Of a stretch of DNA of 64,000 bases, positions 45,310 to 57,263 are shown piece by piece. Below the pieces are notes generated by a model that was not told the DNA's origin, did not search any database, and saw only the letters and a program-made list of their open reading frames with translations. A program made the translations under genes and the position numbers. The stretch is from Bufo bufo (lineage: Eukaryota; Chordata; Amphibia; Anura; Bufonidae), in contig NC_053392.1 in assembly GCF_905171765.1 (NCBI RefSeq), positions 395,712,119-395,776,118 on the forward strand. The letters run 5' to 3'. The first letter of the stretch is position 1, and every line of letters starts with the position of its first letter.

Positions 45310-46270
45310 TAGTGTTGGGCGAGCATGCTCGGCCGAACACCATTTTCACTCGAGCATCGCGATGCCCCGCAGCCAATTAACGTGCGAGTAAGTACTGCCC
45401 CCTTTACTGTAATGCAGTAGCCATGTTGGTTACTGGCATTACAGTGATTGGCTGGCCAGAACACGTCATCGGGTGTTATATAGCACCCGATGACATGTGG
45501 TTAGGCTCAGTCTTAGTCAGGGAGAGCTGCAGAAGAAGGGACAGATAGTTTAGGGAGAGGAATTGTTTAGTGTTGAGTGCTGTTAGAGACCCAAAAGTCA
45601 GTTTAAGGACTATTGTATTATCTGGCTGCAATATATATTATTAGCGCAACCTGCGCTAAATTGCGTGCAATTGTTTGGCCACTGCTGACAGTGACACAAC
45701 CTCTGCTACATCTCCTGTATATTGTTTGCACATCCTAAATTACATTAGCACATCCTAAAAATCTGTGACATTCGGCGCAATTGTTTGGCCGCTGGTGACA
45801 GCGACATTTCCTGCGCTACATCTCCTGTATAACGTTTGCACATCCTAAATATCAGTGACATTCAGTGTAATTTTTTCTCTGTTGGTGACAGCAACATTAC
45901 CTGCACTACATCTCTTGTATAACGTTTGCGCATCCTAATTATCTGTGACATTCAGTCAAATTTTTTCGCCGCTGGTGACTGCGCTATATCTCCTGTATTA
46001 CGTTTGCGCATCCTAAATATCTGTGACATTCAGTCTAATTTATTTGCGCATACACTTGCAAGCATATATAGCATTTAATATGCTCAAGGCAAGCAGTAAA
46101 GGACGGGGAAGTGGCCGTGTGGCTGATGGTGCACACAGAGGCCGTGGCCCTGGGCGCGGTGAAACTGTGCCTGCTCTAGTCACAGCAAGACCTCAGCACA
46201 CGTCTTATCAGCGGCTTTTGTGGATGCACGTCCCCTTTCAGACCCCTTCCACCCGAGGTGTCGGTAAGTA
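45310..46270 (+). mobile_element. 5' part of a hAT-type element with tandem leader repeats
   Basis: The left tip TAGTGTTGGGCGAGC resembles TAGTGATGAGCG. A leader of about 770 bp includes an inverted pair around CATCGGGTGTTATATAGCACCCGATG and a tandem array at 45680-46060. An open frame follows from 46080 with a glycine/arginine-rich start (KGRGSGRVADGAHRGRGPG). It is cut off near 46270 by the next element, so no transposase catalytic part remains. Assignment to hAT rests on the tip and family resemblance. Confidence 0.55.
45680..46060. repeat. tandem repeat, about four units of 78-90 bp
   Basis: The phrase CTGTGACATTCAG recurs at about 45764, 45854, 45944 and 46022, each followed by a GCTGGTGACAGCGAC-like segment and CATCTCCTGTATAACGTTTG. 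The array at 62990-63480 follows the same internal order with different bases, so the two are related. Confidence 0.8.
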
Positions 46271-46274
46271 ACTT

Positions 46275-46437
46275 GTATCAGTAGTTTGGAGACAGCACAC
46301 CAAAGAAAGCATATAGCTTCAATTCAATATTTATTTTACCAGTGGTACAATCTCATAGTGACATTGATTGCTTATTGCAACGTTTCGGGCCCAATTTGGT
46401 GCCCTTTATCAAGCTATAAATGTAAACACAAGAAATA
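46275..46437 (-). repeat. Penelope-type 3' end, interrupted by a Tc1-like element
   Basis: On the minus strand CTTGATAAAGGGCACC, a GGGC/GCCC stem and GAAACGTTGC at about 46380 are followed by AATAAATATTG at about 46325. The order matches the other Penelope-type ends in the window. The sequence is split at TA (46436-46437 / 48001-48002) by the Tc1-like insertion and resumes after 48002. Confidence 0.5.
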
Positions 46438-48000
46438 CAGGGAGTGCAGAATTATTAGGCAAGTTGTATTTTTGAGGATTAATTTTATTATTGAACAACA
46501 ACCATGTTCTCAATGAACCCAAAAAACTCATTAATATCAAAGCTGAATATTTTTGGAAGTAGTTTTTAGTTTGTTTTTAGTTTTAGCTATTTTAGGGGGA
46601 TATCTGTGTGTGCAGGTGACTATTACTGTGCATAATTATTAGGCAACTTAACAAAAAACAAATATATACATATTTCAATTATTTATTTTTACCAGTGAAA
46701 CCAATATAACATCTCAACATTCACAAATATACATTTCTGACATTCAAAAACAAAACAAAAACAAATCAGTGACCAATATAGCCACCTTTCTTTGCAAGGA
46801 CACTCAAAAGCCTGCCATCCATGGATTCTGTCAGTGTTTTGATCTGTTCACCATCAACATTGCGTGCAGCAGCAACCACAGCCTCCCAGACACTGTTCAG
46901 AGAGGTGTACTGTTTTCCCTCCTTGTAAATCTCACATTTGATGATGGACCACAGGTTCTCAATGGGGTTCAGATCAGGTGAACAAGGAGGCCATGTCATT
47001 AGATTTTCTTCTTTTATACCCTTTCTTGCCAGCCACGCTGTGGAGTACTTGGACGCGTGTGATGGAGCATTGTCCTGCATGAAAATCATGTTTTTCTTGA
47101 AGGATGCAGACTTCTTCCTGTACCACTGCTTGAAGAAGGTGTCTTCCAGAAACTGGCAGTAGGACTGGGAGTTGAGCTTGACTCCATCCTCAACCCGAAA
47201 AGGCCCCACAAGCTCATCTTTGATGATACCAGCCCAAAATAGTACTCCACCTCCACCTTGCTGGCGTCTGAGTCGGACTGGAGCTCTCTGCCCTTTACCA
47301 ATCCAGCCACGGGCCCATCCATCTGGCCCATCAAGTCTCACTCTCATTTCATCAGTTGATAAAACCTTAGAAAAATCAGTCTTGAGATATTTCTTGGCCC
47401 AGTCTTGACGTTTCCGCTTGTGTGTCTTGTTCAGTGGTGGTCGTCTTTCAGCCTTTCTTACCTTGGCCATGTCTCTGAGTATTGCACACCTTGTGCTTTT
47501 GGGCACTCCAGTGATGTTGCAGCTCTGAAATATGGCCAAACTGGTGGCAAGTGGCATCTTGGCATCTGCACGCTTGACTTTTCTCAGTTCATGGGCAGTT
47601 ATTTTGCGCCTTGGTTTTTCCACACGCTTCTTGCGACCCTGTTGACTATTTTGAATGAAACGCTTGATTGTTCGATGATCACGCTTCAGAAGCTTTGCAA
47701 TTTTAAGAGTGCTGCATCCCTCTGCAAGATATCTGACTATTTTTGACTTTTCTGAGCCTGTCAAGTCCTTCTTTTGACCCATTTTGCCAAAGGAAAGGAA
47801 GTTGCCTAATAATTATGCACACCTGATATAGGGTGTTGATGTCATTAGATCACACCCCTTCTCATTACAGAGATGCACATCACCTAATATGCTTAATTGG
47901 TAGTAGGCTTTCGAGCCTATACAGCTTGGAGCAAGACAACATGCATAAAGAGGATGATGTGGTCAAAATACTAATTTGCCTAATAATTCTGCACGCAGTG
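46438..48000 (-). mobile_element. Tc1-like element, DD37E type, copy 2 (1563 bp), intact
   Basis: The ends are CAGGGAGTGCAGAATTATTA and the complement of CACTGCGTGCAGAATTATTA, flanked by TA at 46436-46437 and 48001-48002. It is the same length as the copy at 26073-27635 and nearly identical over its whole length, with the same inner repeat (TAATAATTATGCAC) near each end. Its transposase frame is uninterrupted. Confidence 0.95.
46766..47782 (-). CDS. Tc1-like transposase (DD37E), full-length frame
   Basis: 338 residues, starting MGQKKDLTGSEKSKIVRYLA at 47782 just inside the inner terminal repeat and ending KKGGYIGH. The N-terminal 110 residues contain two helix-turn-helix-like parts for binding the terminal repeats. 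The catalytic triad is Asp in STDEMR, Asp in FMQDNAPSH and Glu in [11 protein letters not shown], with 37 residues between the last two. Compared with copy 1 it has a few substitutions, including Trp to Ser two residues before the first catalytic Asp, which might affect activity. The product would cut at the ends and insert at TA. No promoter is assigned. Confidence 0.9.
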   Translation of the reverse strand: MGQKKDLTGSEKSKIVRYLAEGCSTLKIAKLLKRDHRTIKRFIQNSQQGRKKRVEKPRRKITAHELRKVKRADAKMPLATSLAIFQSCNITGVPKSTRCAILRDMAKVRKAERRPPLNKTHKRKRQDWAKKYLKTDFSKVLSTDEMRVRLDGPDGWARGWIGKGQRAPVRLRRQQGGGGVLFWAGIIKDELVGPFRVEDGVKLNSQSYCQFLEDTFFKQWYRKKSASFKKNMIFMQDNAPSHASKYSTAWLARKGIKEENLMTWPPCSPDLNPIENLWSIIKCEIYKEGKQYTSLNSVWEAVVAAARNVDGEQIKTLTESMDGRLLSVLAKKGGYIGH

Positions 48001-48002
48001 TA

Positions 48003-49378
48003 TATCAATACAGATATTCAAAAAATTCATTAATCATAGTGTGCAATATTTTTCATCCATGGTATTTTTCATTTAATTACAATGTACAATATTTCATATA
48101 AAGAAAAAGAGAAAAAAAACTAGTATGTCCGTGCGGGTAACACAGGCCAAAGGGTAAATGTGATGAAAATACATGATTAGATGAATAGAAAACGAAAAAA
48201 TTAAAATGACATGATTAGAAGACATGACCATATATACTGAATACCATGATTACAGGAAACAACTTCAGATTCAATCTAAAGATGGGCAAACAAGTAGTCA
48301 GAGAGGATAGTGTCAACTGGCCTGCATGCTAACAGAGGGAAAGGACTCTGATAAAAGCACCAGGTCAGCCGAGAGGCCCCCCAGAGAAAGATCAACAGTT
48401 GACATGCTGGAGTCACCTTGTAGGGTTAATGTGTTATATTTCAGGGGTTAAATGCTGATCAGAGGTTAATGTGTTATATACTGATCAGAGGTATAATGTA
48501 AACGGTGCCCATACATATGTAAAAATCAATCACACATATATATAAATCAGATGCAGTCAGTAGGGTAGTGAGGGTATATACCTTACCAAGTACCAAAAAG
48601 GTTTCTTATACAAATCGGCAAGGTGTGTGACCCATCCAAGTGCAATGCACAGTCAAAGGTGTCATAAGGGCAATGGCGATTCCTTACCTGAGAAGGCCGG
48701 TCAACGACTGTTGGGGTACACACTAGGACGAGTTCTGTGAAGGAACCAGATTGGGAGCAGAAAAATAGTTATTGTACGTTTGCCCAGCTAACTGATAGAA
48801 GAAACTTGAACACAACCCACCACATGACAATTAAATAGAGGATACAAACCTGATTGCAAACCTGTCACGGTGAATGCACCATCTCAGCTGTGGGACAGAG
48901 GGCAAACAGATAAAATTGAAGTACAACCTAAGGAGGAGGCAGGAGAAGCTTGGTTGAGTGCTTCACACATTGGGTGACAAATATAGTTTTGTCCTTTAAA
49001 GTGTAGCTATTAGAAGTCTGAAACACACTTAGATGAGTTTACAAGACACATATTGCAAATGGCGAGTTTTAATGTAATAAAATGATAGCATAAAGCAACC
49101 AACACTTACCTGCACCCATGCCCTGCCACTGCCCGGGTTCCCGCTGCTCTACATCCTACTCCTGAGGCAGGTCAGCGTTGCAGCTAGTGTTTGGGTGACA
49201 AGCATTTTCTGTATGTTGAGCTTGAAGCAGGAAGTAGAGAGCAGTGGGAACCTAGGCAGCAGTTGTACAGATGTAGCAAGGGATTGTTGGATTTGAGTAT
49301 TGGTTCTGTTTTTATGTTTATGTTTTTAAGCCGTTCTGAGCCAGCTACCACAAATTTTTGTTGTGCCTAAAAAGCCCT
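48003..49378. other. continuation of the Penelope-type repeat, then unclassified
   Basis: The first few hundred bases continue the element interrupted at 46437. There are direct phrases GGTTAATGTGTTATAT at about 48424 and 48464. No reading frame with a known domain is seen. From about 48900 on I see nothing specific. Confidence 0.4.
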
Positions 49379-49382
49379 TTAA

Positions 49383-51794
49383 CCCCTTCAGGACCCTGCC
49401 ATTTTTCACCTTAAGGACCAGGCCATTTTTTGAAAATCTGACATGTGTCACTTTATGTGGTGATAACTTTAAAATTATAGTATAAATATGCGGCACACAG
49501 AATATCCTTTGCAATTTAAAGGTAATTTTATTGCGTGATTTTCACACTAACTTTAAAACGCTTTTACTTATCCAAGCCATTCTGAGATTGTTTTCTTGTC
49601 ACATATTGTACTTTCGTTCTGAACGGATGCAGACGTTTGTATTATCTAAACAGATCCATCTGTGCAGATCCTTGACGGATCCGCACCGAACGCGAGTGTG
49701 TAATTTCAGAAATTCACTTTTATGGCAGATTTTCCATTTTAATCCATTTTTCCTCGCTAACAAAGCAAGGGTTAACAGCCAAATAAAACTCAATATTTAT
49801 TACCCTGATTCTGTAGTTTACAGAAACACCTCATTTGTGATAGTAAACTGCTGTATGGGAACACGGCAGGGCGAAGAAGGAAAGAAGTGCCATGTGGTTT
49901 TTGGAGGGCAGATTTCTCTTGGATAATTTTAAGTTGCCATGTCACATTTAAAGACCCCCTGATGCACCCCTAGAGTGGAAACTCCAAAAAAGTGACCATA
50001 TTTTGGAAACTACCGGACAAGGAGGCAGTTTTGTTGGTACTATTTTAGGATCATATGATTTTTGGTTGCTCTATATTACACTTTTTGTTAAAAAACAAAA
50101 ATAGCTGTTTTGGCACTATTTTTTTTTTTTTACAATGTTCATCTGACAGGTTAGATCATGTGCTATTCTAATAGAGTAGGTTGTTACGGATGCGACATGA
50201 TTCAGTTTTACATAATAAAGCATTTTTGAAAAAAAATGATTTTTTAGTGTCTCCATATTCTGGAAGCTATAGTTTTTTTTATTTTTTGGGCAAGTGTCTT
50301 ATGTAGGGGCTCTTTTTGCCGGATGAGATGACGGTTTTATTGATACTATTTTAGAGTGCACATGACTTTTTGATCGCTTGGTATTACACTTTTTATGATG
50401 TAAGGTGACAAAAAATAGCTTTTTTGACAGTCTTTATTTTATTTTTTGTACGGTGTTCACCTGTGGGGTTAGGTGATGTGGTATTTTTATACAGCAGGTT
50501 GTTACAGACATGGCAATACCTAATATGTATACTTTTTTTATTTATTTAATTTTTACACAATAAATGCATTTTTGAAACCAAAAAATCATGTTTTAGTGCG
50601 TCCATATTCTGAGAGCCATAGTTATTTTATTTTTTGGGTGATTGTGTTAGGTAGGGCATAATTTTTTGCGGGATGGGATGACGGTTTAATGGGTACTATT
50701 TTTAGGGTGCGTATGACTTTTTGAGCGCTTGGTATTTCACTTTTTGTGATGTAAGGTGACAAAAAATTGCTTTTTTTTTACACCTTTTTTTTTTTTTACG
50801 GTGTTCACCTGAGGGGTTAGGTCATGTGATATTTTAATAGACCTGGTTGTTACTGACACGGCAATACCTAATATGTCTAGTTTTGTTTATTTTTTTCACT
50901 TTTAATACAATAAAAGCTTTTTTTAAACAAAAAAAATCATGTTTTAGTGTCTCCATATTCTTAGAGCCATATTTTTTTTTTTTGCCAAATTGTTTTATGT
51001 AGGAGCTCATTTTTTGCAGGATGAGGTGACGGTTTTTATTTGTACTATTTTGGGGGGCATACGCCTTTTTGATCGCTTGGTGTTGCACTTTTGTGATGTA
51101 AGGTGACAAAAAAAATGGTTGTCTTAGCACAGTTTTTATTTTATTTTTTCTACGGCGTTCAAGTGAGGGGGTGGATCATGTGATATTTTTATATAGCTGG
51201 TGGTTATGGATGTGGAAATACCCAATATGTGTGGTTTTCTTTTCTTTCTATTTTTTTCACAGTTTTATGTGTTTTATTTTTGGAAATGTATTTCTTTTTT
51301 TACTTGAAACTTTATTTATTTTTATTATGAAAAACACTTTTTTTTACTTTTTTTTAAACTTTTTTTTTGTCCCACTATAGGACTTCAACTTCTGGGGTCT
51401 GATCCCCTCTGCAATGTATTACAATACATCCTGTATTGTAATACATTGCATGTCAGCTTGTATGCTGACAGCCTGCCTGCCTGGATCTCACAGGCTTCCG
51501 TAGAAGGCAAGCATCGGGCTTACCTTCTCTGCCATCGGGACCCCGCCACTGCAGTGCGGGGACCTGATGGAGATGCGGAGGGCACCCGTAACCTCCACAA
51601 ACCCTCTTCATGCCTTGGTCAGCTTTGACCGTGGCATACATCTGTGTTTTCACCGATGCCTTCGTATGCAGCAGGGGCCCGGCTGTCAGTGACTGCACAT
51701 GCACCCGCCCGATCAGCCAGCTGTACATGTACGGCGCTGATTCTTAAGTGACGTCCACCAGCGCCGTGCATGTATCGCATGGGTCCTCTATGGG
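49383..51794. mobile_element. TTAA-flanked non-autonomous element, 2.4 kb
   Basis: It is bordered by TTAA at 49379-49382 and 51795-51798. The left tip CCCCTTCAGGACCC and right tip GGGTCCTCTATGGG are imperfect inverted repeats beginning CCC, compatible with a piggyBac-type element, although other TTAA-inserting families are possible. There is no transposase. Internally it holds four long direct repeats and, near the right end, a palindromic TGTACATGTACGGCGCTG region. Confidence 0.6.
50000..51300. repeat. four direct repeats of about 315-350 bp
   Basis: The phrases GATGTAAGGTGACAAAAA (about 50397, 50747, 51094), TTAGTGTCTCCATATTC (about 50244, 50594, 50945) and ACGGTGTTCACCTG-like segments recur in the same order with a spacing close to 350 bp. 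The first unit, from about 50015, is the most diverged. The repeats are T-rich on the plus strand, with many T-runs. Confidence 0.85.
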
Positions 51795-51798
51795 TTAA

Positions 51799-54236
51799 AA
51801 TAAGGAAAAAAACTGTCAGGACTTAGCAAAATGTATTCTTTTATGGTTGTATAATTTACAAATGTATACAGAACTCTTAAGTTCCATATGATATAAAAAG
51901 GGAACAGAATAGAAATGGAAACTGATAGTAGAGAGAAATGTGCATTCATGTGTTATACTTCCTCAGACAGCATTTATTAGGTTTATTTAGAGGAAACTAC
52001 TAGACTCAGGGGAGCAGCAATTAAGCTACTTAAGCCTAGTTCACCACACTTGTCAGCTTAGGATGCTGAGTTGGCTGGACTGTCACTTTACTGTAAGTGA
52101 TAGAGCGCACAGCTGCGAAAAACTAACAGTTCTATTTTCTTAAAAATATCTTATATGCTTGAATCTCTTTTACAATCCAGGGCTTACCATGGGCAGAAAT
52201 ATTTTATGTAACCTATTTGCTATCTATGCTTTGCCATACTAGATGAGCAACTGAACTATACTGTATATCATCTATATTATTAACTGTGGGTTTTACTGCC
52301 ATTGTAGAGCTGCTATGCAGCTGTATCATGCATTGCTTTATTATAACATGGGACAAGCTGCTGCCCACTCACAGAAAGTGAAGAGACCAGAGCTGCAGAG
52401 CAGTGAGTATGGACGCTAAAAGGGCGAAAATTACACTCGAGAGAAGCAGGTATTTGTGAACTGATAAAGCTAAAATAGTGATGCATTCTTTTTTTTTATT
52501 TTTAGGATAACTCCTTTAATTGCTAATTGCTGATAGATTATTAAAATGGAAAAGAAAAACTCACCTGCTGATGATCACTTCAATACTTTGCAATGGAGCT
52601 TAATGGCTACTTGTTTAACCCCCTTTATTAGCATACTAACAGTACTGTATAATCATATTTAAATTCAAAGCATAAGATTTGTTGCAGAAATTTTGGTCAG
52701 TGGATATCAGTTCTGTACATCTAAATGGGGGTTGTGTCTGTAGCAAGTATATGGATTTCTGCAAGCTCCATTCAGAGGAATTAGACAGTCTCAGTAATTT
52801 GTGTGAACAAATCCTTATTTAATAATGGACAAATAAAGCATTTTGACAGGAATCACGTAATCGAATTTAAAGGGATGAATAATATACCTCACTTAGGGTC
52901 TTCTAGCTTGTATCACCCATTTCTTCTATGATAGGTTTTTCAAAGATGAGTTGATAATGTTCAGGCTATTCTTCCTCCATGATCAGCTGTTATCACTTGT
53001 GAGCCTCCTATTTTTAAACATTACATAGTTTCTATTCAAATTAATGGGACTTCTTGAGTGCGATTCATGGCTTTTCATATGGAGCAGTTCTCCAACAAAC
53101 CTTTTAACTACTTTTGTCCTGCGGTATAATTGTAATCTGCAGAGACTGGGAAAACCAAAAGGAGCTGTGCTTGCACCAACACTTTCTGGTGCCAGTTGTA
53201 TTATGCAGCCCACTCTCCACTCTAATGGTTGTTTGACACCTTAGAACCATGCTCTTTATCTGAATGGGGCTTGCAAAAAAACATGTGATTTCTGCCAAAG
53301 CAAACCCCAGTTAGATAAATTAAACTAATTTTAATCTCAGACATCTCTGCAACAAATCTGCTTGCATACGGTTTTACAAAGGGAGGGGTCTCCTTCTGTA
53401 GGCGTATTAACACAGTGATGCAACTTGGGGGTGTTAATAGATTGCTGTGACAACTGAGGACCTAGCAATGACCTCCAGAGCTTCCCTTTACAAGTACCTG
53501 TCTAGACAGATCCTAGTAGGCTGTCTGCAACACTAACAAGCAAGATGCATTGCAATATTGCAGACATTTAGCACATAATTAGTATCACCTCATCTATATA
53601 AACCTGTACTTTAAAAGTAAAACATTTTTCACCCTACATGGTAAACACCATAAAAAATTTTTTTTTATAACAATGGCAGATTTTTTGGTTTTGTTATTTT
53701 GCAGTAATCAAAAGTTACATATCCAGCACGATACCAATAAAAACTACAACTTGCCCAGCAATACTACAATAACCAAGTCATTATTTGGCTACATCAATAA
53801 AAAAATGTACAAGTTCTCAAACTCCTTATAAAAAGACTGGCATATAATGGGGTGAACAATTGATGTTAAATCTGATGAACAAATGCCTGACAATTGATGT
53901 TAAATCTACTTGTTGAATGTAAAATGGCTCTTATTCAAAAATTCGTTAATTCTGAAAGACATAAGTCACTCATCAGATTACCAGACCTCCCACATAGTTT
54001 TTACTGCACCGTATAAAAGCCTTTTGAATCAGATCCCTGCTAAATCCCGAATCTTTGGAATGCATTGGTGACAATATACCATTTTGACTTCCACTAGCAA
54101 ATTCAATGCAGATATAGACAGCATCAATGTAGAGAGAGCAGAATACGCAAACGGATGTAGGTGAGTTCTTACACACACTGGTAGTAACAGTATAGAGATA
54201 GAAGGGATGGCAGAATCTGCAGGAAGAGGGGGAAAC
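51799..54236. other. no feature seen
   Basis: About 2.4 kb without recognised genes, palindromes or terminal repeats. Two short duplicated phrases (ATTGATGTTAAATCT at 53861 and 53894) are the only internal repetition noticed. Confidence 0.4.
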
Positions 54237-54547
54237 AGGGGCGGACTGGGAACTTAAAGTGGCGCTGGAAAAAATACAGTAAATTGACCCTGTTTTGTAG
54301 TTAGGTCCAAATTGATGGAAGGCAGGGCCAGCACATTATACTACCTCAACAGAGCCAAATACCACAGTCCATCACAAAATACTGCCAGCACACAAAATAC
54401 ATCCCAAAAAACTTCCATTGGCCGGCCGTGAGGAGGGCTCAGGCGGCCCCCTGGGCATCGGCCCACCGGAAAATTTTCCTGTAAGGTCTATGGCCAATCC
54501 GCCCATGGGGGAAATCATTAAGGAGCTCCATGAGAAGGGAAAAGTAG
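54237..54547. other. repeat-like, CAGGGGCGGACTGGG start
   Basis: AGGGGCGGACTGGGAAC near 54238 looks like a hAT-type left tip, and GGCCAATCCGCCC near 54492 could be part of its opposite arm. The right border and target duplication are not clear. Confidence 0.35.
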
Positions 54548-54771
54548 TTAAAGGGAATCTGTCAACGGGTTTTAGCATATTAAGCTGTCACCATTGCCAT
54601 GTATAATAAACTACCTTCTTTCCTGCTGTGATCTTCTTTTATCGTTTCATGGTGTCATTTTGATAAAAAAGCGCTTTTTATGATATGCAAATGAACCTCC
54701 AAGGTGCCAAGAGGGGCATTCTTCTTCTTCTCTTGAGCCCAGTAACACCCCCCTGCAGTGCCCAGCCCGCC

Positions 54772-55272
54772 TGTCACGGCGGGCGTGCACTCAGTCTAAC
54801 AGATAACGCACCAACCAGGCTCTGGGCGAGAGACAGGGGAAGGGTCACCTCCTAACTAATCCCTGACCTCTTTCCCTGCACTGCTCAGCCCACCTACAGA
54901 CCTTTAAGGTAGGTATGAGGTGTCCCCGTGCCTGGGCTGACAAAACCCTGAATTCCCTGAGATGGTGAAGTGGGGAAATAGGAGCAGCCTGCTCGCACAG
55001 AACCTGGATGGGATAGATTACACAAAACAACCAAACTTGAAATAACACTTATCTTCCTGAGCTGGAACAGACAGCCAACCTTCCTTCCTAGCTTACAAGA
55101 CCACAATGATTAGTATAATCCGCCCAGAGCACTGGGCTGGTGTACTATTTAAACTAATGACCCCACCCATTGCACTTGATGAGAGGCGGATCCAGCACGG
55201 CTCCAAAACAAACACTAAACTCATGCTGCTATCCTGGCCGACCTCCGCACATCGTCAGAGTGGGGCATGACA
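54772..55272 (-). repeat. 3' LTR of the chromovirus, 501 bp
   Basis: On the minus strand it starts TGTCATGCCCC and ends GTGACA. Directly upstream on that strand (plus coordinates 55273-55290) is the purine-rich tract AGAAAGGGGGGTAC, the primer site for plus-strand synthesis. The remnant at 60818-60879 matches its first 62 bases. Confidence 0.9.
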
Positions 55273-55541
55273 GTACCCCCCTTTCTACGGGTGACCTCCG
55301 GACACCCCGGACCAACCTTATCCGGATGGGACCTATGAAAGGCCCTCACCAGTCGGCTGGCGTTGACATCCGACGCCGGAACCCACATCCTCTCCTCAGG
55401 ACCGTATCCCCTGCAGTGCACCAGGTATTGAAGGGAACCCCGAAGAACTCTCGAGTCGAGAATCCGGGAGATCTCAAACTCCAAGTTTCCCTCGACTAGA
55501 ACAGGAGGAGGAGGCAATGGCGATGGTTCCACCGGTCTCAT
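55221..55541 (-). pseudogene. chromodomain at the C-terminus of the chromovirus Pol
   Basis: The segment FEISRILDSR, LQYLVHCRGY, MWVPASDV is a classic chromodomain fold sequence (three strands, then a helix). In this group it tethers the integrase complex to chromatin. A length change in an A-run near 55546-55553 puts it out of frame with the integrase before it. The frame ends inside the LTR, as is usual for chromoviruses. Confidence 0.9.
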
Positions 55542-55542
55542 G

Positions 55543-56850
55543 TATTTTTTTTAGTAAAGACCTGTGGAACACATCATGGATCCTCCAAGTCTGCGGAAGA
55601 TGCAGCCGAAACGCCACAGGATTGATCACCGCAGAAACCTTATACGGACCAATAAATCTTGGACCCAGTTTCCAAGATGGCACTCTCAATTTGATATTCT
55701 TAGTGGACAACCACACCAGATCACCCACACACAGGTCCTGACCAGTCATACGTCTCTTGTCAGCCATTTGTTTATACCTCTCACCCATCCTCTCCAAATT
55801 CCCTTGAATCCTCCGCCAGATAGAGGATAAGGCAGAAGAGAATCTCTCCTCCTCTTGTATCCCAGAGGAACCAGACCCAGAAAAGGTACCAAACTGAGGA
55901 TGGAAACCGTATGCGCCAAAAAATGGCGACTTACCCGTGGACTCCTGCCTACGGTTATTCAATGCAAATTCTGCTAAGGACAAGAATGAGGACCAGTCCT
56001 CCTGATTCTCAGCCACAAAGCACCTCAAGTAGGTCTCCAGGTTTTGATTAGTACGCTCCATCTGACCATTCGACTGCGGATGAAAAGCCGAAGAGAATGA
56101 AAGTTGAATGCCAAGCCGAGAGCAGAACACCCTCCAAAACCTGGAGACAAACTGCGTGCCCCTATCAGAGACCACATCCGAAGGAATACCATGCAATTTC
56201 ACAATATTATCCACAAAAATCTGCGCAAGAGTCTTAGCGTTAGGCAGACTCGTTAGTGGTATAAAGTGAGCCATTTTACTGAAACGGTCAACTACCACCA
56301 AAATCACTGTTCTCCCGGAGGAACTCAACAGATCCGTAATAAAGTCCATAGACAAATGCATCCAAGGACGAGATGGAATAGACAATGGAAGAAGTGAACC
56401 AGGCGGTCGAGTATGAGCAACCTTTGACCGAGCGCAGGTTTCACAAGCTGTCACATAATTCTCAATGCTCTTACGTAACCCTGGCCACCAGAACCTCTGG
56501 GATACCAGATCACAGGTGGACTTACCACCAGGATGTCCAGCGAGAACAGTATTGTGATGTTCCTTGAACACCTTGTATCGTAGGCCCTCAGGAACAAACA
56601 ACCTCCCTGGGGGACAAGAACCAGGAGCCCCCTCCTGGGCTCCCAACACCTCCATCTCCAATTCAGGGTACAGAGCGGAGACCACCACCCCATCCGCCAA
56701 AATCGGCGCCGGATCTTCTGAATCACCTCCCCCAGGAAAGCTGTGAGACAAGGCATCTGCCTTGACGTTCTTGACCCATGGGCGAAAGGTAACCACGAAT
56801 TTGAACCTGGTAAAAAAACAATGACCATCTGGCCTGCCTAGGGTTCAGAC
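55543..56850 (-). pseudogene. chromovirus integrase
   Basis: Open from 56796 to 55474 apart from a slip near 56815. It carries the HHCC zinc domain (HHNTVLAGH with CETCARSK). The catalytic core has Asp in LSMDFITDL, Asp in VSDRGTQF and Glu in HPQSNGQMERTNQ. It ends with a GPY/F module (LGPRFIGPYKV). It would insert the cDNA with a 5-bp stagger. All core residues are present; the breaks at both edges separate it from RNase H and the chromodomain. Confidence 0.92.
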
Positions 56851-57263
56851 CAGGGGTCAAGTCCTGGGAAAAAAAGTGTGGGAACTCACCCAAATGCCTC
56901 CGCGTGACGTCACGGCGCGCGGCGTACACAAAGGGCAGGGGAGGTTGGGAGGAGGAGCAAGCAAGTACCGTATTTTTCGCCCTTTAAGATGCACCGGCCC
57001 ATAAGACGCACCTAGGTTTTAGAGGAGGATAATAGGAAACAATATTTTTCATTCCACCTCAGGTCAGACCCGCAATGTTAATTAGACCTCAGCTCGCAGG
57101 CACAGCCCCAATGCCTCAGATCAGACCCCCATGTCAGCCATCAGCCCTCCATGTCATATTTCTCCCCGTCCATGGCACAGACAGACTACAGACATTGTCT
57201 CCGTCCCATCATGTAACCCCATCCTCACCCATGTCACATTTCTCCCCCTCCATTTGATTGCTC

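Noticed and set aside
47172..47746. Open frames opposite the DD37E transposase (also 26327-26901)
   Set aside because: The same shadows appear in both copies of the element and are fully explained by the transposase on the other strand.
49531..49926. 131-codon open frame
   Set aside because: It lies inside the TTAA-flanked non-coding element, with no motif and biased composition.
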